Source of the DNA: Procambarus clarkii
Lineage: Eukaryota; Arthropoda; Malacostraca; Decapoda; Cambaridae
Direction of reading: 5' to 3'
Length of the DNA: 64,000 bases
NCBI RefSeq assembly: GCF_040958095.1
Contig: NC_091179.1
Coordinates: forward strand, 42,368,881 to 42,432,880
How positions within the stretch are numbered: position 1 is the first letter of the stretch; each line of letters begins with the position of its first letter. Under the pieces are notes generated by a model that was not told the origin of the DNA, made no database searches, and saw nothing but the letters and a program-made list of their open reading frames with translations. A program made the position numbers and the translations under genes. This document shows, in pieces, positions 43,507 to 58,087 of the stretch.

Positions 43507-46500
43507 TCTGTTTTTATTGCATATATCGACGTTTCAGCCGGATTAGAGCGGTTTTACGTGTACATCTTCCATCGGTAATATAAACGGAAAATCAGGAACA
43601 TTTTAGTTAACTCTAATGAAAACACATTGATTTTTATCATTTGTATTTGAAACAACATTGTCATATGTCTTTTCTTGGATCTAAATAATACGAAACGTCG
43701 CTCTATAATTTGAAGTTAAAATCCTCATATATGGTAATATAGTGACTTTGTTCACGTTATTCATGAAGTGTGATTATCCGTATATATATTCGTTTTTACC
43801 AATATTTCGATACTACTTCATGTTTTCTCACGATATGTGATTTGGCCTTTAAATCTCAGAATTTCGCAAATTTTGCATATTTAACCAAGTTTTCTTGCAT
43901 TTTGTTTTGTACTAAATATCATCGAATTTAGCAATATTTTGACCTCTATCATCACCTTTTCCTTTATGTGATTTAAACAAAATATCATCGAATTAGGCAA
44001 TATTTTGCCTTTTTTTAAACGTTTTTGTGAATTTTCATTTTATTGTTAATATTTCTTTATATATTCGAGAAAAATTATGCAAACACATAATTGATCAGAA
44101 AATAACCTTAAATACTTAATTTTCAATCATCTATTTGTTTCTCGTTAAAATACTGAGTAAGATATTGAAAAGGGGAGAAGTTCTGTTTTTATTGCATATA
44201 TAGACGTTTCAGCCGGATTAAAACGGTTTTACGTGTACATCTTCCATCGGTAATATAAACCGAAAATCAGAAACATTTTAGTTAATTTTAATGAAAACAC
44301 ATTGATTTTTATCATTTGTATTCGAAGCAACATCTTTATACGTCTTTTCTAGGGTCTAAAAAATACGAAACGTCGCTTTATGATTCGAAGTTAAAATCCT
44401 CAAATTTGGTATAATAATGAATTTTTTCACGTTTTCATGTAGTTTGATATTACGTAAATATATTCATTTTTACCAGTATTTCGATACTATTTTATGTAGT
44501 ATCACGATATGTGATATGACCTTCAAATCTCAGATTTTCGCATAATATTGCTTTTTAAGCAATAAAATGCAAGTTTTCTTGCATTTTGTTTCGTACTAAA
44601 AATCATCGAATTCAGCAATATTTTGACCTTTATCATCACCTTTTCCTTTATGTGATTTAAACAAAATATCATCGAATTAGGCAATATTTTGCCGTTTTTC
44701 CACGTTTTTTTGAATTTTCAGTTTATTGTTATTATTTCATTAAATATTCGAGAAAAATTATGCAAACACATAATTGATCAGAAAATAACCTTATATTACT
44801 TCATTTTCAATCAACTATTTGTTTCTCGTTAAAATACTGAGTAAGATATTGAAAAGGGGAGAATTTCTGTTTTTATTGCATATATAGACGTTTCAGCCGG
44901 ATTAGAACGGTTTTACGTGTACATCTTCCATTGGTAATATAAACCGAAAATCAGGAACATTTTAGTTAATTTTAATGAAAACACATTTATTTTTATCATT
45001 TGTATTAGAAGCAACATCTTTATACGTCTTTTCTAGGGTCTAAAAAATACGAAACGTCGCTTTATGATTCGAAGTTAAAATCCTCAAATTTGGTATAATA
45101 ATGACTTTTTTCACATTTTTCATTTAGTGTGATTATCCATATATATATTCGTTTTTACCAATATTTCGATACTACTTCATGTTTTCTCACGATATGTGAT
45201 TTGGCCTTCAAATCTCAGAATTTCGCAAATTTTGCATTTTTAACCAAGTTTTCTAGCATTTTGTTTTGTACTAAATATCATCGAATTTAGCAATATTTTG
45301 ACCTTTATCATCCCCTATTCCTTGATGTGATTTGAACAAAATATCATCGAATTAGGCAATATTTTGCCGTTTTTCCACGTATTTGTGAATTTTCATTTTA
45401 TTGTTAATATTTCTTTATATATTCGAGAAAAATTATGCAAACACATAATTGATCAGAAAATAACCTTAAATACTTAATTTTCAATCATCTATTTGTTTCT
45501 CGTTAAAATACTGAGTAAGATATTGAAAAGGGGAGAAGTTCTGTTTTTATTGCATATATAGACGTTTCAGCCGGATTAATACGGTTTTACGTGTACATCT
45601 TCCATCGGTAATATAAACCGAAAATCAGAAACATTTTAGTTAATTTTAATGAAAACACATTGATTTTTATCATTTGTATTCGAAGCAACATCTTTATACG
45701 TCTTTTCTAGGGTCTAAAAAATACGAAACGTCGCTTTATGATTCGAAGTTAAAATCCTCAAATTTGGTATAATAATGAATTTTTTCACGTTTTCATGTAG
45801 TTTGATATTACGTAAATATATTCATTTTTACCAGTATTTCGATACTATTTTATGTAGTATCACGATATGTGATATGACCTTCAAATCTCAGATTTTCGCA
45901 TAATATTGCATTTTAAGCAATAAAATGCAAGTTTTCTTGCATTTTGTTTCGTACTAAAAATCATCGAATTCAGCAATATTTTGACGTTTATCATCCCCTT
46001 TTCCTTTATGTGATATAAACAAAATAACATCGAATTAGGCAATATTTTGCCGTTTTTCCACGTTTTTGTGAATTTTCAGTTAATTGTTATTATTTCAATA
46101 AATATTCGAGAAAAATTATGCAAACACATAATTGATCAGAAAATAACCTTAAATAGTTCATTTTCAATCATCTATTTGTTTCTCGGTAAAATACTGAGTA
46201 CGATATTGAAAAGGGGAGAAGTTCTGTTTTTATTGCATATATAGACGTTTCAGCCGGATTAGAACGGTTTTACGTGTACATCTTCCATCGGTATTAATAA
46301 CCGAAAATCAGGAACATTTTAGTTAATTTTAATGAAAACACATTGATTTTTATCATTTGTATTGGAAGCAACATCTTTATACGTCTTTTCTACCGTCTAA
46401 AAAATACGAAACGTCGCTTTATAATTCGAAGTTAAAATCCTCAAATTTGGTATAATAATGACTTTTTTCACGTTTTTCATGTAGTTTGATATTACGTAAA

Positions 46501-47569
46501 TATATTCATTTTTACCAGTATTTCGATACTATTTAATGTAGTATCACGATATGTGATATGTCCTTCAAATCTCAGATTTTCGCATAATATTGCATTTTAA
46601 GCAATAAAATGCAAGTTTCTTGCATTTTGTTTCGTACTAAAAATCATCGAATTCAGCAATATTTTGACGTTTATCATCCCCTTTTCCTTTATGTGATATA
46701 AACAAAATATCATCGAATTAGGCAATATTTTGCTGTTTTTCCACGTTTTTGTGAATTTTCAGTTTATTGCTCATAATTCATTAAATATACGATTGAAATG
46801 ATGCAAACACAATTGATTAAAAATTAACCTTAAACACTTCATTTTCAATCAACTATTTGTTTCTCGTTAAAATACTGAGAAAGATATTGGAAAGAGGAGA
46901 AGTTCTGTTTTTATTGCATATATAGACGTTTCAGCCGGATTAAAATGGTTTTACGTGTACATCTTCCATCGGTAATATAAACCGAAAATCAGGAACATTT
47001 TAGTTAATTTTAATGAAAACACATTGATTTTTATCATTTGTATTGGAAGCAACATCTTTATACGTCTTTTCTAGGGTCTAAAAAATATGAAACGTCGTTT
47101 TATGATTCGAAGTTAAAATCCTCAAATTTGGTATAATAATGACTTTTTTCACGTTTTTCAAGTAGTTTGATATTACGTAAATATATTCATTTTTACCAGT
47201 ATTTCGATACTATTTTATGTAGTATCACGATATGTGATATGACCTTCAAATCTCAGATTTTCGCATAATATTGCATTTTAAGCAATAAAATGCAAGTTTT
47301 CCTGCATTTTGTTTCGTACTAAAAATCATCGAATTCAGCAATATTTTGACGTTTATCATCCCCTTTTCCTTTATGTGATATAAACAAAATATCATCGAAT
47401 TAGGCAATATTTTGCTGTTTTTCCACGTTTTTGTGAATTTTCAGTTTATTGCAATTAATTCATTAAATATACGATAAAAATGATGCAAACACATAATTGA
47501 TTAAAAATTAACCTTAGACACTTCATTTTCAATCAATTATTTGTTTCTCGTTAAAACACTGAGTAAGAT

Positions 47570-47648
47570 GTGTACATGCAGTGTGTACATGCATGTGTAC
47601 ATGCATGTGTACATGTACTTCTCCTCTTTCCAATGAAAGAGGAGAAGT
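47570..47648. repeat. 65-nt hairpin/microsatellite insertion, copy 2
   Basis: Same insertion as at 43,428, displaced by 4,142 bp. The insert is 47,570-47,634 and the hairpin 47,617-47,648. No difference is visible in the insert. Confidence 0.95.
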
Positions 47649-50353
47649 TCTGTTTTTATTGCATATATCGACGTTTCAGCCGGATTAGAGCGGTTTTACG
47701 TGTACATCTTCCATCGGTAATATAAACGGAAAATCAGGAACATTTTAGTTAACTCTAATGAAAACACATTGATTTTTATCATTTGTATTTGAAACAACAT
47801 TGTCATATGTCTTTTCTTGGATCTAAATAATACGAAACGTCGCTCTATAATTTGAAGTTAAAATCCTCATATATGGTAATATAGTGAATTTGTTCACGTT
47901 ATTCATGAAGTGTGATTATCCGTATATATATTCGTTTTTACCAATATTTCGATACTACTTCATGTTTTCTCACGATATGTGATTTGGCCTTTAAATCTCA
48001 GAATTTCGCAAATTTTGCATATTTAACCAAGTTTTCTTGCATTTTGTTTTGTACTAAATATCATCGAATTTAGCAATATTTTGACCTCTATCATCACCTT
48101 TTCCTTTATGTGATTTAAACAAAATATCATCGAATTAGGCAATATTTTGCCTTTTTTTAAACGTTTTTGTGAATTTTCATTTTATTGTTAATATTTCTTT
48201 ATATATTCGAGAAAAATTATGCAAACACATAATTGATCAGAAAATAACCTTAAATACTTAATTTTCAATCATCTATTTGTTTCTCGTTAAAATACTGAGT
48301 AAGATATTGAAAAGGGGAGAAGTTCTGTTTTTATTGCATATATAGACGTTTCAGCCGGATTAAAACGGTTTTACGTGTACATCTTCCATCGGTAATATAA
48401 ACCGAAAATCAGAAACATTTTAGTTAATTTTAATGAAAACACATTGATTTTTATCATTTGTATTCGAAGCAACATCTTTATACGTCTTTTCTAGGGTCTA
48501 AAAAATACGAAACGTCGCTTTATGATTCGAAGTTAAAATCCTCAAATTTGGTATAATAATGAATTTTTTCACGTTTTCATGTAGTTTGATATTACGTAAA
48601 TATATTCATTTTTACCAGTATTTCGATACAATTTTATGTAGTATCACGATATGTGATATGACCTTCAAATCTCAGATTTTCGCATAATATTGCATTTTAA
48701 GCAATAAAATGCAAGTTTTCTTGCATTTTGTTTCGTACTAAAAATCATCGAATTCAGCAATATTTTGACGTTTATCATCCCCTTTTCCTTTATGTGATAT
48801 AAACAAAATAACATCGAATTAGGCAATATTTTGCCGTTTTTCCACGTTTTTGTGAATTTTCAGTTTATTGTTATTATATCAATAAATATTCGAGAAAAAT
48901 TATGCAAACACATAATTGATCAGAAAATAACCTTAAATACTTCATTTTCAATCATCTATTTGTTTCTCGGTAAAATACTGAGTACGATATTGAAAAGGGG
49001 AGAAGTTCTGTTTTTATTGCATATATAGACGTTTCAGCCGGATTAGAACGGTTTTACGTGTACATCTTCCATCGGTATTAATAACCGAAAATCAGGAACA
49101 TTTTAGTTAATTTTAATGAAAACACATTGATTTTTATCATTTGTATTGGAAGCAACATCTTTATACGTCTTTTCTACCGTCTAAAAAATACGAAACGTCG
49201 CTTTATGATTCGAAGTTAAAATCCTCAAATTTGGTATAATAATGACTTTTTTCACGTTTTTCATGTAGTTTGATATTACGTAAATATATTCATTTTTACC
49301 AGTATTTCGATACTATTTAATGTAGTATCACGATATGTGATATGTCCTTCAAATCTCAGATTTTCGCATAATATTGCATTTTAAGCAATAAAATGCAAGT
49401 TTCTTGCATTTTGTTTCGTACTAAAAATCATCGAATTCAGCAATATTTTGACGTTTATCATCCCCTTTTCCTTTATGTGATATAAACAAAATATCATCGA
49501 ATTAGGCAATATTTTGCTGTTTTTCCACGTTTTTGTGAATTTTCAGTTTATTGCTCATAATTCATTAAATATACGATTGAAATGATGCAAACACAATTGA
49601 TTAAAAATTAACCTTAAACACTTCATTTTCAATCAACTATTTGTTTCTCGTTAAAATACTGAGTAAGATATTGGAAAGAGGAGAAGTTCTGTTTTTATTG
49701 CATATATAGACGTTTCAGCCGGATTAAAATGGTTTTACGTGTACATCTTCCATCGGTAATATAAACCGAAAATCTGGAACATTTTAGTTAATTTTAATGA
49801 AAACACATTGATTTTTATCATTTGTATTGGAAGCAACATCTTTATACGTCTTTTCTAGGGTCTAAAAAATATGAAACGTCGTTTTATGATTCGAAGTTAA
49901 AATCCTCAAATTTGGTATAATAATGACTTTTTTCACGTTTTTCAAGTAGTTTGATATTACGTAAATATATTCATTTTTACCAGTATTTCGATACTATTTT
50001 ATGTAGTATCACGATATGTGATATGACCTTCAAATCTCAGATTTTCGCATAATATTGCATTTTAAGCAATAAAATGCAAGTTTTCCTGCATTTTGTTTCG
50101 TACTAAAAATCATCGAATTCAGCAATATTTTGACGTTTATCATCCCCTTTTCCTTTATGTGATATAAACAAAATATCATCGAATTAGGCAATATTTTGCT
50201 GTTTTTCCACGTTTTTGTGAATTTTCAGTTTATTGCAATTAATTCATTAAATATACGATAAAAATGATGCAAACACATAATTGATTAAAAATTAACCTTA
50301 GACACTTCATTTTCAATCAATTATTTGTTTCTCGTTAAAACACTGAGTAAGAT

Positions 50354-50432
50354 GTGTACATGCAGTGTGTACATGCATGTGTACATGCATGTGTACATGT
50401 ACTTCTCCTCTTTCCAATGAAAGAGGAGAAGT
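50354..50432. repeat. 65-nt hairpin/microsatellite insertion, copy 3
   Basis: Same insertion, 2,784 bp after copy 2. The insert is 50,354-50,418 and the hairpin 50,401-50,432. Confidence 0.95.
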
Positions 50433-53138
50433 TCTGTTTTTATTGCATATATCGACGTTTCAGCCGGATTAGAGCGGTTTTACGTGTACATCTTCCATCG
50501 GTAATATAAACGGAAAATCAGGAACATTTTAGTTAACTCTAATGAAAACACATTGATTTTTATCATTTGTATTTGAAACAACATTGTCATATGTCTTTTC
50601 TTGGATCTAAATAATACGAAACGTCGCTCTATAATTTGAAGTTAAAATCCTCATATATGGTAATATAGTGACTTTGTTCACGTTATTCATGAAGTGTGAT
50701 TATCCGTATATATATTCGTTTTTACCAATATTTCGATACTACTTCATGTTTTCTCACGATATGTGATTTGGCCTTTAAATCTCAGAATTTCGCAAATTTT
50801 GCATATTTAACCAAGTTTTCTTGCATTTTGTTTTGTACTAAATATCATCGAATTTAGCAATATTTTGACCTCTATCATCACCTTTTCCTTTATGTGATTT
50901 AAACAAAATATCATCGAATTAGGCAATATTTTGCCTTTTTTTAAACGTTTTTGTGAATTTTCATTTTATTGTTAATATTTCTTTATATATTCGAGAAAAA
51001 TTATGCAAACACATAATTGATCAGAAAATAACCTTAAATACTTAATTTTCAATCATCTATTTGTTTCTCGTTAAAATACTGAGTAAGATATTGAAAAGGG
51101 GAGAAGTTCTGTTTTTATTGCATATATAGACGTTTCAGCCGGATTAAAACGGTTTTACGTGTACATCTTCCATCGGTAATATAAACCGAAAATCAGAAAC
51201 ATTTTAGTTAATTTTAATGAAAACACATTGATTTTTATCATTTGTATTCGAAGCAACATCTTTATACGTCTTTTCTAGGGTCTAAAAAATACGAAACGTC
51301 GCTTTATGATTCGAAGTTAAAATCCTCAAATTTGGTATAATAATGAATTTTTTCACGTTTTCATGTAGTTTGATATTACGTAAATATATTCATTTTTACC
51401 AGTATTTCGATACTATTTTATGTAGTATCACGATATGTGATATGACCTTCAAATCTCAGATTTTCGCATAATATTGCATTTTAAGCAATAAAATGCAAGT
51501 TTTCTTGCATTTTGTTTCGTACTAAAAATCATCGAATTCAGCAATATTTTGACGTTTATCATCCCCTTTTCCTTTATGTGATATAAACAAAATAACATCG
51601 AATTAGGCAATATTTTGCCGTTTTTCCACGTTTTTGTGAATTTTCAGTTTATTGTTATTATTTCAATAAATATTCGAGAAAAATTATGCAAACACATAAT
51701 TGATCAGAAAATAACCTTAAATACTTCATTTTCAATCATCTATTTGTTTCTCGGTAAAATACTGAGTACGATATTGAAAAGGGGAGAAGTTCTGTTTTTA
51801 TTGCATATATAGACGTTTCAGCCGGATTAGAACGGTTTTACGTGTACATCTTCCATCGGTATTAATAACCGAAAATCAGGAACATTTTAGTTAATTTTAA
51901 TGAAAACACATTGATTTTTATCATTTGTATTGGAAGCAACATCTTTATACGTCTTTTCTACCGTCTAAAAAATACGAAACGTCGCTTTATGATTCGAAGT
52001 TAAAATCCTCAAATTTGGTATAATAATGACTTTTTTCACGTTTTTCATGTAGTTTGATATTACGTAAATATATTCATTTTTACCAGTATTTCGATACTAT
52101 TTAATGTAGTATCACGATATGTGATATGTCCTTCAAATCTCAGATTTTCGCATAATATTGCATTTTAAGCAATAAAATGCAAGTTTCTTGCATTTTGTTT
52201 CGTACTAAAAATCATCGAATTCAGCAATATTTTGACGTTTATCATCCCCTTTTCCTTTATGTGATATAAACAAAATATCATCGAATTAGGCAATATTTTG
52301 CTGTTTTTTCCACGTTTTTGTGAATTTTCAGTTTATTGCTCATAATTCATTAAATATACGATTGAAATGATGCAAACACAATTGATTAAAAATTAACCTT
52401 AAACACTTCATTTTCAATCAACTATTTGTTTCTCGTTAAAATACTGAGTAAGATATTGGAAAGAGGAGAAGTTCTGTTTTTATTGCATATATAGACGTTT
52501 CAGCCGGATTAAAATGGTTTTACGTGTACATCTTCCATCGGTAATATAAACCGAAAATCTGGAACATTTTAGTTAATTTTAATGAAAACACATTGATTTT
52601 TATCATTTGTATTGGAAGCAACATCTTTATACGTCTTTTCTAGGGTCTAAAAAATATGAAACGTCGTTTTATGATTCGAAGTTAAAATCCTCAAATTTGG
52701 TATAATAATGACTTTTTTCACGTTTTTCAAGTAGTTTGATATTACGTAAATATATTCATTTTTACCAGTATTTCGATACTATTTTATGTAGTATCACGAT
52801 ATGTGATATGACCTTCAAATCTCAGATTTTCGCATAATATTGCATTTTAAGCAATAAAATGCAAGTTTTCCTGCATTTTGTTTCGTACTAAAAATCATCG
52901 AATTCAGCAATATTTTGACGTTTATCATCCCCTTTTCCTTTATGTGATATAAACAAAATATCATCGAATTAGGCAATATTTTGCTGTTTTTCCACGTTTT
53001 TGTGAATTTTCAGTTTATTGCAATTAATTCATTAAATATACGATAAAAATGATGCAAACACATAATTGATTAAAAATTAACCTTAGACACTTCATTTTCA
53101 ATCAATTATTTGTTTCTCGTTAAAACACTGAGTAAGAT

Positions 53139-53217
53139 GTGTACATGCAGTGTGTACATGCATGTGTACATGCATGTGTACATGTACTTCTCCTCTTTCC
53201 AATGAAAGAGGAGAAGT
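53139..53217. repeat. 65-nt hairpin/microsatellite insertion, copy 4
   Basis: Same insertion, 2,785 bp after copy 3; the extra base is a T inserted near 52,305. The insert is 53,139-53,203 and the hairpin 53,186-53,217. Confidence 0.95.
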
Positions 53218-56200
53218 TCTGTTTTTATTGCATATATCGACGTTTCAGCCGGATTAGAGCGGTTTTACGTGTACATCTTCCATCGGTAATATAAACGGAA
53301 AATCAGGAACATTTTAGTTAACTCTAATGAAAACACATTGATTTTTATCATTTGTATTTGAAACAACATTGTCATATGTCTTTTCTTGGATCTAAATAAT
53401 ACGAAACGTCGCTCTATAATTTGAAGTTAAAATCCTCATATATGGTAATATAGTGAATTTGTTCACGTTATTCATGAAGTGTGATTATCCGTATATATAT
53501 TCGTTTTTACCAATATTTCGATACTACTTCATGTTTTCTCACGATATGTGATTTGGCCTTTAAATCTCAGAATTTCGCAAATTTTGCATATTTAACCAAG
53601 TTTTCTTGCATTTTGTTTTGTACTAAATATCATCGAATTTAGCAATATTTTGACCTCTATCATCACCTTTTCCTTTATGTGATTTAAACAAAATATCATC
53701 GAATTAGGCAATATTTTGCCTTTTTTTAAACGTTTTTGTGAATTTTCATTTTATTGTTAATATTTCTTTATATATTCGAGAAAAATTATGCAAACACATA
53801 ATTGATCAGAAAATAACCTTAAATACTTAATTTTCAATCATCTATTTGTTTCTCGTTAAAATACTGAGTAAGATATTGAAAAGGGGAGAAGTTCTGTTTT
53901 TATTGCATATATAGACGTTTCAGCCGGATTAAAACGGTTTTACGTGTACATCTTCCATCGGTAATATAAACCGAAAATCAGAAACATTTTAGTTAATTTT
54001 AATGAAAACACATTGATTTTTATCATTTGTATTCGAAGCAACATCTTTATACGTCTTTTCTAGGGTCTAAAAAATACGAAACGTCGCTTTATGATTCGAA
54101 GTTAAAATCCTCAAATTTGGTATAATAATGAATTTTTTCACGTTTTCATGTAGTTTGATATTACGTAAATATATTCATTTTTACCAGTATTTCGATACTA
54201 TTTTATGTAGTATCACGATATGTGATATGACCTTCAAATCTCAGATTTTCGCATAATATTGCATTTTAAGCAATAAAATGCAAGTTTTCTTGCATTTTGT
54301 TTCGTACTAAAAATCATCGAATTCAGCAATATTTTGACGTTTATCATCCCCTTTTCCTTTATGTGATATAAACAAAATAACATCGAATTAGGCAATATTT
54401 TGCCGTTTTTCCACGTTTTTGTGAATTTTCAGTTTATTGTTATTATTTCAATAAATATTCGAGAAAAATTATGCAAACACATAATTGATCAGAAAATAAC
54501 CTTAAATACTTCATTTTCAATCATCTATTTGTTTCTCGGTAAAATACTGAGTACGATATTGAAAAGGGGAGAAGTTCTGTTTTTATTGCATATATAGACG
54601 TTTCAGCCGGATTAGAACGGTTTTACGTGTACATCTTCCATCGGTATTAATAACCGAAAATCAGGAACATTTTAGTTAATTTTAATGAAAACACATTGAT
54701 TTTTATCATTTGTATTGGAAGCAACATCTTTATACGTCTTTTCTACCGTCTAAAAAATACGAAACGTCGCTTTATGATTCGAAGTTAAAATCCTCAAATT
54801 TGGTATAATAATGACTTTTTTCACGTTTTTCATGTAGTTTGATATTACGTAAATATATTCATTTTTACCAGTATTTCGATACTATTTAATGTAGTATCAC
54901 GATATGTGATATGTCCTTCAAATCTCAGATTTTCGCATAATATTGCATTTTAAGCAATAAAATGCAAGTTTCTTGCATTTTGTTTCGTACTAAAAATCAT
55001 CGAATTCAGCAATATTTTGACGTTTATCATCCCCTTTTCCTTTATGTGATATAAACAAAATATCATCGAATTAGGCAATATTTTGCTGTTTTTCCACGTT
55101 TTTGTGAATTTTCAGTTTATTGCTCATAATTCATTAAATATACGATTGAAATGATGCAAACACAATTGATTAAAAATTAACCTTAAACACTTCATTTTCA
55201 ATCAACTATTTGTTTCTCGTTAAAATACTGAGTAAGATATTGGAAAGAGGAGAAGTTCTGTTTTTATTGCATATATAGACGTTTCAGCCGGATTAGAGCG
55301 GTTTTACGTGTACATCTTCCATCGGTAATATAAACGGAAAATCAGGAACATTTTAGTTAATTCTAATGAAAACACATTGATTTTTATCATTTGTATTTTA
55401 AACAACATTGTCATATATCTTTTCTTGGATCTAAATAATACGAAACCTTGCTCTTCAATTTAAAGTTAAAATCCTCATATATGGTAATATAGTGAATTTT
55501 TCACGTTATTCATGTAGTGTGATTATCCGTATATATATTCGTTTTTACCAATATTTCGATACTACTTCATGTTTTCTCACGATATGTGATTTGGCCTTTA
55601 AATCTCAGAATTTCGCAAATTTTGCATATTTAACCAAGTTTTCTTGCATTTTGTTTTGTACTAAATATCATTGAATTTAGCAATATTTTGACCTTTATCA
55701 TCATCTTTTCCTTTATGTGATTTAAACAAAATATCATCGAATTAGGCAATATTTTGCCGTTTTTCCACGTTTTTGTGAATTTTTAGTTTATTGTTATTAT
55801 TTCTTTAAATATTCGAGAAAAATTATGCAAACACATAATTGATCAGAAAATAACCTTAAATACTTCATTTTCAATCATCTATTTGTTTCTCGTTAAAATA
55901 CTGAGTTAGATATTGAAAGGGGGAGAAGTTCTGTTTTTATTGCATATTTAGGCGTTTCAGCCGGATTAAAATGGTTTTACGTGTACATCTTCCATCGGTA
56001 ATATAAACCGAAAATCAGGAACATTTTAGTTAATTTTAATGAAAACACATTGATTTTTATCATTTGTATTGGAAGCAACATCTTTATACGTCTTTTCTAG
56101 GGTCTAAAAAATACGAAACGTCGTTTTATGATTCGAAGTTAAAATCCTCAAATTTGGTATAATAATGACTTTTTTCACGTTTTTCATGTAGTTTGATATT

Positions 56201-56594
56201 ACGTAAATATATTCATTTTTACCAGTATTTCGATACTATTTTATGTAGTATCACGATATGTGATATGACCTTCAAATCTCAGATTTTCGCATAATATTGC
56301 ATTTCAAGCAATAAAATGCAAGTTTTCTTGCATTTTGTTTCGAACTAAAAATCATCGAATTCAGCAATATTTTGACGTTTATCATCCCCTTTTCCTTTAT
56401 GTGATATAAACAAAATATCATCGAATTAGGCAATATTTTGCTGTTTTTCCACGTTTTTGTGAATTTTCAGTTTATTGCAATTAATTCATTAATATACGAT
56501 AAAAATGATGCAAACACATAATTGATTAAAAATTAACCTTAGACACTTCATTTTCAATCAATTATTTGTTTCTCGTTAAAACACTGAGTAAGAT

Positions 56595-56673
56595 GTGTAC
56601 ATGCAGTGTGTACATGCATGTGTACATGCATGTGTACATGTACTTCTCCTCTTTCCAATGAAAGAGGAGAAGT
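56595..56673. repeat. 65-nt hairpin/microsatellite insertion, copy 5
   Basis: Same insertion, now in the 1,414-bp dimer block. The insert is 56,595-56,659 and the hairpin 56,642-56,673. The upstream flank keeps the TTAAAACACTGAG variant seen in copies 1-4, so it descends from the same event. Confidence 0.95.
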
Positions 56674-58008
56674 TCTGTTTTTATTGCATATATCGATGTT
56701 TCAGCCGGATTAGAGCGGTTTTACGTGTACATCTTCCATCGGTAATATAAACGGAAAATCAGGAACATTTTAGTTAATTCTAATGAAAACACATTGATTT
56801 TTATCATTTGTATTTGAAACAACATTGTCATATATCTTTTCTTGGATCTAAATAATACGAAACCTCGCTCTATAATTTGAAATTAAAATCCTCAAATATG
56901 GTAATATAGTGACTTTTTTCACGTTATTCATGTAGTGTGATTATACGTATATATATTCGTTTTTACCAATATTTCGATACTACTTCATGTTTTCTCACGA
57001 TATGTGATTTAGCCTTCAAATCTCAGAATTTCGCAAATTTTTCATTTTTAACCAAGTTTTCTTGCATCTTGTTTTGTACTAAATATCATCGAATTTAGCA
57101 ATATTTTGACCTTTATCATCCCCTATTCCTTTATGTGATTTGAACAAAATATCATCGAATTAGGCAATATTTTGCCGTTTTTCCACGTTTTTGTGAATTT
57201 TCATTTTATTGTTATTATTTCTTTATATATTCGAGAAAAATTATGCAAACACATAATTGATCAGAAAATAACTTTAAATACTTAATTTTCAATTATCTAT
57301 TTGTTTCTCGTTAAAATACTGAGTATTGAAAAGTGGAGAAGTTCTGTTTTTATTGCATATATAGACGTTTCAGCCGGATTAGAACGGTTTTACGTGTACA
57401 TCTTCCATCGGTAATATAAACCGAAAATCAGAAACATTTTTAGTTAGTTTTAATGAAAACACATTGATTTTTATCATTTGTATTGGAAGCAACATCTTTA
57501 TACGTCTTTTATAGGGTCTAAAAAATACGAAACGTCGCTTTATGATTCGATGTTAAAATTCTCAAATTTGGTATAATAATGACTTTTTTCACGTTTTTCA
57601 TGTAGTTTGATATTACGTAAATATATTCATTTTTACCAGTATTTCGATACTATTTTATGTAGTATCACGATATGTGATATGACCTTCAAATCTCAGATTT
57701 TCGCATAATATTGCATTTCAAGCAATAAAATGCAAGTTTTCTTGCATTTTGTTTCGAACTAAAAATCATCGAATTCAGCAATATTTTGACGTTTATCATC
57801 CCCTTTTCCTTTATGTGATATAAACAAAATATCATCGAATTATTCAATATTTTGCTGTTTTTCCACGTTTTTGTGAATTTTCAGTTTATTGCAATTAATT
57901 CATTAATATACGATAAAAATGATGCAAACACATAATTGATTAAAAATTAACCTTAGACACTTCATTTTCAATCAATTATTTGTTTCTCGTTAAATTACTG
58001 AGTAAGAT

Positions 58009-58087
58009 GTGTACATGCAGTGTGTACATGCATGTGTACATGCATGTGTACATGTACTTCTCCTCTTTCCAATGAAAGAGGAGAAGT
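58009..58087. repeat. 65-nt hairpin/microsatellite insertion, copy 6
   Basis: Same insertion, 1,414 bp after copy 5. The insert is 58,009-58,073 and the hairpin 58,056-58,087. The upstream flank reads TTAAATTACTGAG, a private change. It is the rightmost copy. Confidence 0.95.

Larger units (their letters stand above)
40350..48640 (+). repeat. 4,142-bp higher-order repeat, two copies
   Basis: The phase marker with CCACGTTTTTTTG occurs at 40,497 and 44,639, exactly 4,142 bp apart, and AAAATAACATCG units start at 41,855 and 45,997. The unit equals a 1,358-bp dimer (40,497-41,854; 44,639-45,996) plus a 2,784-bp tetramer (41,855-44,638; 45,997-48,780). To the right, the tetramer alone continues to repeat. 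This suggests the dimer was lost from, or never entered, the later amplification. Confidence 0.9.
45997..55290 (+). repeat. 2,784-bp higher-order repeat (tetramer), near-identical copies
   Basis: Units start at 45,997, 48,781, 51,565 and 54,350; the last is partial and departs from the pattern at about 55,290. A further copy lies at 41,855-44,638. Each unit carries AAAATAACATCG, TCGGTATTAATAACCG, TTTCTACCGTCTAAAAAATACG, TTTTTCAAGTAGTTTG, GCCTTTTTTTAAACG and one 65-nt hairpin insertion. By eye, adjacent copies differ at only a handful of bases, such as TTATTATATC/TTATTATTTC near 48,876/51,660 and one extra T near 52,305. This looks like the youngest expansion in the array. Confidence 0.93.

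Noticed and set aside
3446..55674. Many 60-66 codon open frames on the plus strand inside the array
   Set aside because: They are the same two or three chance frames repeated with the satellite. Variants between copies include frame-changing indels and stops, the composition follows the AT-rich DNA, and no domain is visible.
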